Source: Undaria pinnatifida (lineage: Eukaryota > Sar > Phaeophyceae > Laminariales > Alariaceae). Taken from it: DNA of 64,000 nucleotides. Below are positions 55,701 through 64,000 of this stretch, piece after piece (position 1 is the first letter of the stretch; each line of letters opens with the position of its first letter). Position numbers and translations under genes: made by a program. Location of the stretch: the NCBI GenBank assembly GCA_012845835.1, contig JABAKD010000005.1:14191205-14255204 (forward strand). The letters are read 5' to 3'. The notes under the pieces were generated by a model that did no database searches, had not been told where the DNA came from, and saw only the letters and a list, made by a program, of their open reading frames with translations.

Positions 55701-55830
55701 GGTCCGCCGGCGAAGCCCTTTTGTAATTCAGGCGGTTTCGTGTACGATTCCAGCGTACTGATTCATGTCGCCAAATATCATTATCGTGGACCCATTACGA
55801 TAATTATCGACAATCCAATATAACACTTAC

Positions 55831-56680
55831 TGTGTTGTGGAAAAAATCGTAGACAGACGGCATTCTTTCGCAAAGCTCCATACTTCTGCACATGTAATAG
55901 GGCGAGAATTGCTCGAACATGCGCGTCTGGAGAAAAAAAACCAAAGTCATTCCCGCCGCTGAAAAACAAATATCATTAGCAGCAATTAATTTCAAATAAA
56001 AGCGATCAAGAGCAATTAATAGCAATTAATTGCATTTAAGAGCAATTAATAGCAATTAATTGCATTTAAGAGCAATTAATAGCAATTAATTGCATTTAAG
56101 AGCAATTAATAGCAATTAATAGCAAATAATAGCAATTAATAGCAAATAATAGCAAATAATAGCAAATAATAGAAATTAATAGTGGCCCGAACCACCCATG
56201 AAGACGGCAGCGCTGCAACGCTGAATAGCTCTGAATAGGAACCTCGCGAAAGCGTATACCACGAAGTAAGCCCCACGATGTTTGCCAACCTTCTCCGATT
56301 CTGGGGACACCGGGTTTGCGAACATAAGCCTCGTGCAGCCCGAGCCAAATATATGTAACATCTCGTGGTAGATTCTACCAGGCGGACAGGTGAACGCGTT
56401 CAGGGAGACAGCAGACAGAGATATAAAATATATAATTACAACCTGCACGTACTCCGCAATGCGGAAGTTTGCTTGCCTTGCACGGCGAAGGACAGATTCG
56501 CGCCGATTTCCTTCACTTATTTCCAGATGCATGTATGTATAGTCTAGATTCAAATACGCGTTTTTCCTTCATTATGGACCCTAAAATATTAATAGTAGTC
56601 TACAATTAATTGAAGGCCAAAGGTGCCATGCGTGGAAGTTGAAAAAATAGGGGTACGCACCTTTCCGCCTCCCACACTCC
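55831..56680 (-). CDS. Exons of an unrecognised minus-strand gene
   Basis: Splice-bounded, phase-compatible pieces were read on the minus strand: about 56,680-56,661 (small exon, acceptor cgcccctcag, donor GTGCGT), 56,515-56,443 (acceptor gaaataag, donor AG|GTTGTA), 56,374-56,243 (acceptor gcctggtag, donor AG|GTTCCT or an earlier GTATAC) and 55,926-55,831 (acceptor ttttttttctccag, donor ACA|GTAAGT). They encode phrases such as 'EIGANLSFAVQGKQTSALRS' and 'IYHEMLHIFGSGCTRLMFAN', with G/C-ending codons. The reading frame of the last exon is ambiguous. No family is recognised and the ends of the gene are not determined. An AATT-rich minisatellite lies in the intron between 56,243 and 55,926. Confidence 0.4.
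55990..56182 (+). repeat. 10-bp AT-rich minisatellite with 30-bp higher order
   Basis: Units agcaattaat, agcaaataat and tgcatttaag. The triplet of units repeats three times as a 30-bp block before giving way to simple agcaattaat/agcaaataat units. Confidence 0.95.
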
Positions 56681-57219
56681 CATCTGAGGGGCGTAATATT
56701 ACCACTACTACATAGGTAGTCTATGTTCGACAGAGGGTATACTATCATATTTGTTAGACCCTAGACTACACCAAAGACGCGGGGTAATTGAAGACGGAAG
56801 TTATACCACTCCTGGAAGTTGGGGAGGTCCCCTTCCACTATAGTTTTTTCTAAAAGGCGTGTTGTCGACAATGCCACGTGTTTATTTACTCGCTTCATCG
56901 CCGGAAGTGATCATCCACTGCCCCATGACTTGAGCCTGGGCAAGTGCGAGGTCCCCCGTCCCCGTCCCCATACGCTTCATTCTCACCAGGAACAACTTCT
57001 ACAATGAAAACCATGCTTTATTTGGACTCAATGCTACACCTGGGAACACAACGTATACTACAAGGAGCTTGTGCTTCTTTGTCAGCCATATGCTTCTATA
57101 GACGCCATGTCCGTTAATGCCCGGCGTTTATGAGAAGTATTACCGGCAAACGTGGTGTTGGCATCAACGATCCTCCAGTCACGCACGACCGAGCTCTCCG
57201 CGAACGCCAACCCCTTGTT
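56681..57219. other. Short intergenic stretch
   Basis: Lies between the 3' end of the membrane-protein gene and the unrecognised minus-strand gene, so it should contain the promoter of the latter. No clear motif was found. A 'ccccgtccccgtcccc' stretch lies at about 56,953-56,968. Confidence 0.35.
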
Positions 57220-58362
57220 CTATACACCTTCCTGCCGGCTTCGGGCGCTAAGGGAACCACCACGCGAGTTGATTAAACCCACCTCCGAGTTTCTCTCGCT
57301 ACGAGTATCCAGCTGTGAATCATCCACATTACTCTCTGAAATATGTTCGACCCCTTCTTGTGATGCTGACCACTCGAGAAATGCGTTTGGGGGAAACCTC
57401 GGGGAGGCGGGATTCTGTTTTTCCTGAACTTTCGGTGTACACAATCCTCTCACCAATAGCACGGACTGCACAACTACAGTAGCTACCATAAACACATTTG
57501 CCCCAATGAGCAGAGCCGTGATCGCCGCCGAACCATCACTTCCGTCTACTACGGCAAGGTCCACTTTCAGAAGAAGGGCCACGTACATGCTGGCCAGAAT
57601 GATGCCGTTTCCCCAGCGGTAAAGCCACATGTCAAATTTTGTATCAAAGGGGGAGATAGACTCGGAAATAAACATAAACACTACCGCCAGCAACAGAACA
57701 AATGCAATCTGTTCCGCGCTGTCTGAAACGATAAATACTGCTGCTCCGGTGAGCACTATCCGGCGGCCACACTCCACGATCTCGTAGTAGTAACACGAAG
57801 GCCTGTACGCCACCCATAGAGAGCGGAACGATTGTAGGTCGGATATGGTTTCCCGTTCGGGCTTTTCCAATTCCAGACGATATCTCACCAGCATCCACGC
57901 GAAGAACGCAGGGATACCGATAGGATATACCAAAACCATGAAACTTGCGTAGGCTTGGTACGCAGTGTACGTGTTGGTGTAGCAGGTAATGCTGTAGTCC
58001 GCACGCAGGTAGGCATTGCCGTCGTCCAGTGAATCGCAGGCAAATGTTTGGAGTATTGTGAAAGACACTGAAGAATACACGAAAAAGACGATGAAGATGA
58101 CGACCGATAGATACTTCTGCTTCCAAACATGATACACAGGAGAGAAGGCCCGGTTTCTCTTCTTCGCAACGAAGAAGGTACCAGCAAAGCCAAGAAGCAC
58201 CACTAGCGGCCCGGTTGTGGCGAGCATAAGCCTGTCGTAAAAATCTGGTGCCAGCATGCAGGATCTCGACAACATGAGGCCGATGTCAACATTGATGACG
58301 CCCATGTACGAGAGAAAATCTTCGTACTCATCGGGATACACCGCACCGGCGATCTCCGTAAA
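57220..58362 (-). CDS. Membrane protein last exon (six or so TM helices and tail)
   Basis: 381 codons including stop. Acceptor acctgccag gives 'FTEIAGAVYPDEYEDFL', then 'NVDIGLMLSRSCM'. TM segments lie around 'LATTGPLVVLLGFAGTFF', 'YLSVVIFIVFFVYSSV', 'FMVLVYPIGIPAFFAWML', 'AFVLLLAVVFMFI', 'GIILASMYVALLL' and 'LIGANVFMVATVVVQSVLL'. The conserved extracellular loop 'TFACDSLDDGNAYLRADYSI' separates two of them. The roughly 65-residue tail is Ser/Glu-rich and probably cytoplasmic. Confidence 0.92.
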   Translation of the reverse strand, partial: FTEIAGAVYPDEYEDFLSYMGVINVDIGLMLSRSCMLAPDFYDRLMLATTGPLVVLLGFAGTFFVAKKRNRAFSPVYHVWKQKYLSVVIFIVFFVYSSVSFTILQTFACDSLDDGNAYLRADYSITCYTNTYTAYQAYASFMVLVYPIGIPAFFAWMLVRYRLELEKPERETISDLQSFRSLWVAYRPSCYYYEIVECGRRIVLTGAAVFIVSDSAEQIAFVLLLAVVFMFISESISPFDTKFDMWLYRWGNGIILASMYVALLLKVDLAVVDGSDGSAAITALLIGANVFMVATVVVQSVLLVRGLCTPKVQEKQNPASPRFPPNAFLEWSASQEGVEHISESNVDDSQLDTRSERNSEVGLINSRGGSLSARSRQEGV

Positions 58363-61300
58363 CTGGCAGGTGGATAACGCGTGCGACAGATGAGGTGGCG
58401 TTGTGTGAGTTGGTTGTGATGCCACCAGAAACAGTTACGACTTACTTGTCAGGTTTTTCAAGCAGGTGTCGATCTTGCGGCATTTAATGGTATAGTATAT
58501 ATGTATTTGGGATATCATTCACACAGTTGAAATTAATACGTAACGTAAAATAATCTGGTTGGTCGTGTACGTACGTGGAGGTTCGGCGAGGGCAGTCCTC
58601 GACAAAGAGCCACAATCAATACCATACTATGCGTTTGACATACGGGTGATCCCGCTGAGCAGGAGTTTGTTGAGTGGGGTGACTGTAGTTTTCATAGCTA
58701 TGGCACGGACGACTGGAGATGGTTGCGTTTGTATTTTACGATGTATAATTTGAACTGCGTTGCCACGATGGTTATACTGAGTCATAACAGAAACATGCTA
58801 CTCTTTTCGGCGAGGTGAAGATATCGCAGCCCTCTGCAAGCTTCTGCTAGCCACTCTCTTGCATACCCACCCTCTATGTTCTTGATGTACAGGTCGGGGC
58901 CCTCGTTTTTTAAGATAAAGTTGTCTCGGAATACAAAGCCTCCCTATCATTATGTATGTGTGGCCGAGACCACGCGGGGTACCCCCTGTTTTCGCTTCTC
59001 GGATTTAGCCACTCGAACACGAGTGGCGGTCGCACCTCACTGACGAAAATTCTTCATGCGTTTCGCTTGACGCAACGAAGGTTATCATCGCATTTTGTAT
59101 TGTCACCAAAAGGAAACAAATAACATCACGAGAGGTTACGAACGAAACGGAAACAGGCGGGTCACCCTTGCAAGCGTGATCCCGAGCCACTGCAAAGAGA
59201 GGCCTGAAAAAAAAAAAAAAACACACACACACACAACCCAACAACAGAACAACACAACAACATGATGCCCTACCTTGCCTTTGCTTCCGATGTATCCCTA
59301 GCCCGAACCATAGACCGAACACACGCTAAGCACGTGTAAACAAATGGTATGCACAATATGAAGTGGGGTAGTGTTGTTCTCAAGCCAACTCATTCGGACA
59401 ACCTAATGTCTTGAGCTTAGTCCAAATCAATCTGTGACGGAAGAATACGTCTGGAAAGAAAAATACAAAAATTCACTTACGTGACAAACGCCGTATATAT
59501 ATGTACATACGGGAGAGTAAATACGAGTTGAATCTAGCGAAAGGAACAAGCGTGTCAAAAACGAGGACCATGTTGAACGACTCACGATAGGTCGCATGTG
59601 AAGCTGTGGACATGGCGTACCAAGAATGAACACAAACCAACTTAGACGAGATAACAAGAGGGAAATAGAGCGAGGGACTACGTACGTGCAAATATTCCCA
59701 ATCCCACCACTACGGGGTTCAGAGAGACAAAACAAAAACAAACCAAACCAACTGAACCCAGGCTACCTGCCGCGCTCTTCGCCCCCCACATCCCCACCCC
59801 TCGAGAGGAAAGCGTATAGGCGCTTGAAGACTAACCCCACCTTCTGGCTTGGTTGATCAACTCAGCAGCTACCTCATGTCCGCGGACAGACTGAGCCATG
59901 ATTCCGTATTCGACGGCCGCGGCTAGTATTCGCTTTCTTACCAACACGTTATGCCCTCCCCACCAAGACGGAATTATCCCTTCTATATTTTAAGAGTGTG
60001 CCAGATCTCCCACACACGCAAGTGTCTAACTATTGCGCGATGTGCGTAAGTCTCTAACCGAATCGACGCGTAAACACGTATTTCCTGAGTTTCACATTTA
60101 GGTATAGTTTTCCGTTCTTACGCCGCCAAATATCCAAGGTGCAACTAGCGTCAGTGGCTGATGCCAATGGACCAAAATCGAATACATACTCATGTCTCAT
60201 GGTTCCAATCAAATGTTGCAAACGCGAACGGAAACGCTATGGTGACTATTGCTTTCCAACCTCTCCAACCGCACCTAACCTCTGCTGCACGTCAAAGGCG
60301 TGTGCAGAAATTAAGTATTCCATATAGGCACGCACCTGCGTAATGATCTGTGCGACGACGACGACGATGCTCACGGCTGAAAGAGGGATTGCCTTCAGAA
60401 AAGATCGATGTACCTTGGAGAGTTTTTGTCGCCAAGAACGCCGTTCTTCATTGTCCGTCGACGACCGGCCATCGACCCCTTCTTCAAACCCTTGGAGAAG
60501 ATATGAAACTACCACCACGGCGATGAATAATATCAGAAGCACGGCCAATATTGCGCACAACACCACCAGTGCGGTGTTTTGCCTATCACACTCGTGACAG
60601 CGATTACTGTATCCCGGTGCAAAGTCTGCCACGCACACAGCACAGTCTGCACGGTGACGATTGAACGGCGGAACATCGTGAACGCCAAAAGAAGGGCACA
60701 ACATTGGTGATATTCGAGTGGAGATATCCCTTCGTGCAGAAGGCCATCGAGTTGAGTATTTTTCTACAGCGCCCGAAAGAGACATATTAAGCTTCGAGGT
60801 GCATTTTGACCGGTAAAACAAAGCCGAGGTATCTGCGCGCATGAAATGGTCTGGTGCAATGACTTACATGGTCCCTGATATCCTGTTGCACAGTAATTAC
60901 TGGCGTTGGTGCCTCCAATGCATGCATCCTCTTGGTAGCACTCGAGTACGATGGAGCTTATATTGGAGACACGATAATAACCGTTCTCGAGGTCAAAGGT
61001 TTCAAGCGAAGTGTACTCCAGCGAAACATTAACACCCACGGGTAGCTCCTCGCAGGTAGGAGGATTATCTGTGGCAACTGTGACGCTGCTCAGGTCGCTT
61101 TCACACCCGTTCAAACACTGAGCACATACCACCTCGAACCGGCATCCATCTGAAGAAGTCTGTCAAGGGACGACGTACGATGCCATCAATAGGGCGCACA
61201 CGACACGGTCAACGTAGTTGGGACGAATCCAGGCGTTATGAAGAAGGTGCGGTGAGTCCACCTGCACCTTTGAGACATATACATGAGAAATCCAAATTCA

Positions 61301-63482
61301 TTGTGTTGACACGTTGTATCTTTGGCCATAATACAATACTTTGGGCGGGTTGATAAAAGCTGAAGTTAGGCAAGTCTGTGTACGTTGATCAAGGTCTGGC
61401 CGAGACAATGTTCGCTTTAATTAACCTTGGTCGTTCTACCACGATGAATTCAGCCCTTCTAATGGGGGGGGGGGGGGGGGCGCAAGGCGATTCTATAGCA
61501 ATTGTTTCCTGGTGAAGTCTTGAACCGGCTAACATCGGGATGAACGGTCAATGCGTAGCTCCTCTGTCGAATATCAACCCTGCTCACATCATCGACAGAG
61601 CTATATTCTCCAGAAGGACAGCTGCGTGTGTTTCCGGTGAACGTCACATCCTGCAACACCAAAAATTCGGAGTGTTCGTTGTAGACTGCTAAGCCATCAT
61701 CTTGGGCCACGTTCTCCGTGAAGTCGGTATCTTGGGCTTCTAACGCGCCTGCATTGAAAAGAGCTCCTCCCGTCTCCCCTAAAAGCCCGGCGGGCATGGG
61801 GTGAAGAACAAACGTCGACGTATGTAGACGTGAGCGCGTTAACGACATGGAAGTGGTGGAATCGTGCTTTTGCGAGTGCTTCCGGGGCGGCCTACATCAA
61901 CCTTACACATCCCGACTATTTTAGATGTGAGATATTATATAGCATAGCGTCGCATGAGAAGTCCTACAATATCTGACACGCCTAAACGAACGCCAGGCTG
62001 CATCCACGTGCTTGCTCCGATTGGCTAGACAAGGATTTTCCGTTTGAAACCAACCACACCGGACGTGTGGCACGATACAAGTATTATACGTATTTGCGGA
62101 AATCCATTGTTAACAGGGGTTATTTAATGCCTAGACTATGGAATCACAACCTTGTCAATTCTTCGTCGATAACGGTAAACGATAGCTTGGGTTGTTTGCA
62201 CAGGCCTTACGGTCACGGCGCAAAAGTAGCCACAACCCTAACCCTAACCCAAAAAAAGAATATGATGTTCTGGCCGAGATATTGCGAAATTGAGAGAAAT
62301 TCCCGGTAATTTTTGGCAACAATTTCTGGTGATGATACTCAGGCATCTACCCCCGCCCTGTTAACAATGGATCGCCATATAGTCTATAGTCTATAGTATA
62401 TAGTATATAGCATATATAGTCTACTACATTTCGCAACACTCTATAAAAAGCAACGCCCTTATGGTTACCCGCACGATGGTCAGAGGGGCGGTTTCATTTT
62501 GCAATATTTTCCGTATTGATACGCATATTACGTTTACGTAAGCGATGGATGAAGTATCCGGTAGCACTTCCAACTTACCCCACAAATGAGGTACAACATG
62601 TATGAGGTACAACATGTATGAGGTACAACATGTATGATGTATGATGTATGATGGATGATGTATGATGTATAATGTATAATGTATGATGTATGATGTATGA
62701 TGTATGACGTATGATAGGGTATCGAGTACTCCATCAAGCGAGGAGCCTCACGAACCCAATGGTTGGTGCAATATTACACTCCCTTATATCATCACAGCAC
62801 ATGGGTATTCTCCAGGAACAAAAACACATTGTTTACCAGTAAAATGTTTTTTGAGACTCGTGTGAAAATTATTTTGTAAAATCCATGTCCGCGTTCTCAC
62901 CGGCCTCGTTTCGATTGAAGAGCGAACCGGAAATGGAGCTCCATCCTTCGCCGTTTGAAGAAAACGCACCCCCACTTGAGGAGGCGCTGTTTCTCTCAAA
63001 TCGACAACGCTGAAATTTCACTGATGACTGTGCGGTAGATGTGAGGGAAACAGCTCCGCCGAACATGGCTTCGTTCTCAGTGAAGGTGACGTCGCTGATG
63101 GAGCAATTTTCTGGGGTGGTGAGTACTACTGCCCCCCCGTCAATGAAGGCAGTGTTCTCGACGAACGATATCCCTTCGAAATCGAACATATTGGTGGATG
63201 ATGTGGCACCTGAACAGTGGGAGAATGGTGCGCGAATACCGCGAGGTGCCACGTCGGGTAGCCATTCTAAAATCGATCATGTCTCAAGCTGCATTCCCAA
63301 GGCGAGTCACTTATATCCCCGATTTCAAGGTCCGACAATGTCCTGCCGTTCGTGGCAAGGAGCAATGTGCCTGCGTCGTTTGTTCTAGCTTCCAAAAGGC
63401 TCATAAGTCTCCCAATATAGAAGGATCCCTTAAACCACCACTCTGGCGTACAGAAGGGGTTGGGGTGCCAGATCATTCTCAC
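57220..63482 (-). CDS. PMP-repeat, Cys-rich, multi-pass membrane protein (spliced gene, 5' end open)
   Basis: Probable surface protein with an extracellular beta-helix-type repeat domain, a Cys-rich stalk and a large C-terminal membrane domain. Exons on the minus strand: 63,482(?)-63,311; 63,209-62,901; 61,778-61,588; 61,159-60,868; 60,646-60,336; 58,362-57,220. All junctions are GT-AG and phases match (1, 1, 0, 1, 0). The repeats follow the chlamydial PMP pattern F-x2-N and GGA(I/L/V). Next come N-glycosylation sites and a Cys-rich GCC2/EGF-like segment, then eight or nine TM helices and a hydrophilic tail. Family members are known from stramenopiles; ligand and exact role are unknown. About 748 codons are covered from 63,209 down. 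The N-terminus is uncertain and may lie beyond 63,500. Confidence 0.85.
58363..60335 (-). other. Intron of the membrane-protein gene (1,973 bp)
   Basis: Between donor CAG|GTGCGT and acceptor ctgccag. Contains a poly-A/(CA)n microsatellite at 59,206-59,236. No coding sequence recognised. Confidence 0.8.
60336..60646 (-). CDS. Membrane protein exon: Cys-rich stalk and first TM helices
   Basis: 311 nt, acceptor caccgtgcag, donor GTGCGT. Starts with 'CAVCVADFAPGYSNRCHECD' (end of the Cys-rich stalk), then a TM helix ('VLCAILAVLLILFIAVVVV'), an acidic-basic loop ('GRSSTDNEERRSWRQK') and another hydrophobic helix ('SAVSIVVVVAQIITQ'). Confidence 0.93.
60868..61159 (-). CDS. Membrane protein exon: glycosylated Cys-rich domain
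   Basis: 292 nt, acceptor cccttgacag, donor CAT|GTAAGT. Has six or more Cys, and three N-x-S/T sites (NVS, NIS, NAS) fitting an extracellular domain. Phrase 'ENGYYRVSNISS' then 'CATGYQGP' leads in phase into the next Cys-rich exon. Confidence 0.92.
61464..61480 (+). repeat. G17 homopolymer in intron
   Basis: Seventeen G in a row on the plus strand (C17 on the gene's sense strand), inside the 428-bp intron between 61,587 and 61,160. Confidence 0.9.
61588..61778 (-). CDS. Membrane protein exon: PMP repeats
   Basis: 191 nt, acceptor gggcttttag, donor GAT|GTGAGC. Completes a repeat begun in the previous exon (GETGGALFN) and adds 'TDFTENVAQDDGLAVYN' and 'VTFTGN', then 'CPSGEYSS', the transition to the Cys-rich stalk. 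Confidence 0.9.
62231..62250. repeat. Interstitial telomeric tract (C-strand) in intron
   Basis: 'aaccctaaccctaaccc' followed by seven A, inside the 1.1 kb intron 62,900-61,779 of the membrane-protein gene. Confidence 0.85.
62586..62717 (+). repeat. Compound minisatellite: 16-bp unit x3 then 7-bp unit array
   Basis: Three copies of 'gaggtacaacatgtat' pass directly into about eleven heptamers of gatgtat/aatgtat/gatggat. It lies in the same intron as the telomeric tract at 62,231. The heptamer looks derived from the end of the 16-mer (catgtat). Confidence 0.93.
62901..63209 (-). CDS. Membrane protein exon: PMP repeats
   Basis: 309 nt, acceptor cccactgttcag, donor CCG|GTGAGA. Three full PMP units: 'ISFVENTAFIDGGAVV', 'VTFTENEAMFGGAVSL', 'CRFERNSASSSGGAFS', and the start of a fourth ('SLFNRNEA'). 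Confidence 0.93.
63311..63482 (-). CDS. Membrane protein upstream exon (start uncertain)
   Basis: Open frame with 'EARTNDAGTLLLATNGRTLS' ending at donor ATAA|GTGACT, which joins in phase 1 to 63,209. The 5' limit of the exon and the start codon are not clear. A further open stretch at 63,479-63,751 may or may not belong. Confidence 0.5.
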
Positions 63483-63751
63483 ATAGGTGTATTAAAAATA
63501 GTATAATCAGCTCTGACGTCGTCCTCAGGCTTGCACCCCCATAAACTGTCGCGCGTAACGAGCACATGAAGCTCAACGTCTAACAAAATTATGACACGCT
63601 TGACAAAGACGTCGCACCTACCAATAAAAGAAGAACCCATGCGTCGTTTCCCATCGACAGACTTAAAACCAGCTCGCAACACACACTCAAGTTGAAGATC
63701 GACGTCCTCGCTGAGAAAATACCAACAACACGGTGTTTGAAATGTATACAA

Positions 63752-64000
63752 TCAAGTTTCTGCACTATATACCAGCTATTGTTTAAGCACCGGTCAATGA
63801 AGGTTCCGCCTCTCCAGCAATGGTTGTGTTGGAGTTGATGGTCTTGATGGCTCCTAGGGAACGGTGAAGATCACTCGGAGGAAGTCAAGGTTTCCGAGCA
63901 CAAAATTCAGCAGTTTCAGATGAGATTAGCTGTTCGCACGTCTCAACTCCAAATTCGCTACGATATATATGTCCAAATTTCGCCGCGTTCAATCTACGGT
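63752..64000. other. Right edge of window, no feature recognised
   Basis: Short stretch upstream (in gene sense) of the membrane-protein gene. It could hold its first exon or promoter, but nothing diagnostic was seen. Confidence 0.35.

Noticed and set aside
55505..55823. Plus-strand exon candidate after a good acceptor (ctgtctttttaccag)
   Set aside because: Open in two plus and two minus frames; a minus-strand continuation of the neighbouring gene is equally possible, so no call was made.
1..64000. tRNA and rRNA genes
   Set aside because: Scanned by eye for T-loop-type GGTTCRANNCC and rRNA landmarks; the few partial hits (for example near 32,951 and 44,555) lack the other arms or lie inside elements.

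Overview
This is gene-poor, transposon-rich eukaryotic nuclear DNA. It holds spliced genes with GT-AG introns of 0.2 to 4.3 kb, short TTAGGG-type interstitial telomeric tracts, copia and LINE retrotransposons, and many minisatellites. The best guess is a stramenopile, most likely a brown alga (Phaeophyceae). That rests on one gene that joins chlamydial PMP-type repeats and a Cys-rich stalk to a multi-pass membrane domain, an architecture I associate with stramenopiles, plus the TTAGGG telomere motif. The assignment is inference. No bacterial gene organisation, rRNA, tRNA or CRISPR array was seen.

Layout. 0-12.6 kb is a mosaic of two repeat families: a roughly 350-480 bp non-coding repeat (called repeat A here, several copies in both orientations) and a LINE (one 3.3 kb copy at 9.2-12.6 kb, one 5'-truncated copy at 5.7-7.6 kb, two 3'-UTR scraps). 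15.2-16.3 kb and 19.3-20.5 kb carry the same two minisatellite families in swapped order. Between them lies a decayed minus-strand gene with a BED-like zinc finger (probably hAT transposase-derived), interrupted by a head-to-head telomeric palindrome at 18,461-18,500. 23.35-34.2 kb is one plus-strand gene for a gamma-butyrobetaine/trimethyllysine dioxygenase, with at least five small exons and introns full of minisatellites and telomeric tracts. 38.0-40.6 kb is a decayed plus-strand copia whose RT carries a small in-place inversion with a telomeric tract at one breakpoint. 42.6-51.0 kb holds two minus-strand copia elements, apparently one inside the other. 51-55.7 kb shows no recognisable gene. 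55.7-56.7 kb holds exons of an unrecognised minus-strand gene. 57.2-63.5 kb is the minus-strand PMP-repeat/multi-TM gene, whose 5' end is not resolved.

How the genes relate. The two well-supported host genes are independent: a soluble Fe(II)/2-oxoglutarate dioxygenase of the carnitine-biosynthesis family, and a cell-surface or wall-associated membrane protein. No operon-like or pathway clustering is visible. The most unusual material is structural: telomeric repeats at apparent break-repair points, alternating minisatellite blocks, inverted pairs of repeat A, and a dioxygenase that seems to lack the zinc-binding cysteines of its N-terminal domain. Exon borders were read by eye from splice sites and phase continuity; no alignment or RNA evidence was available.
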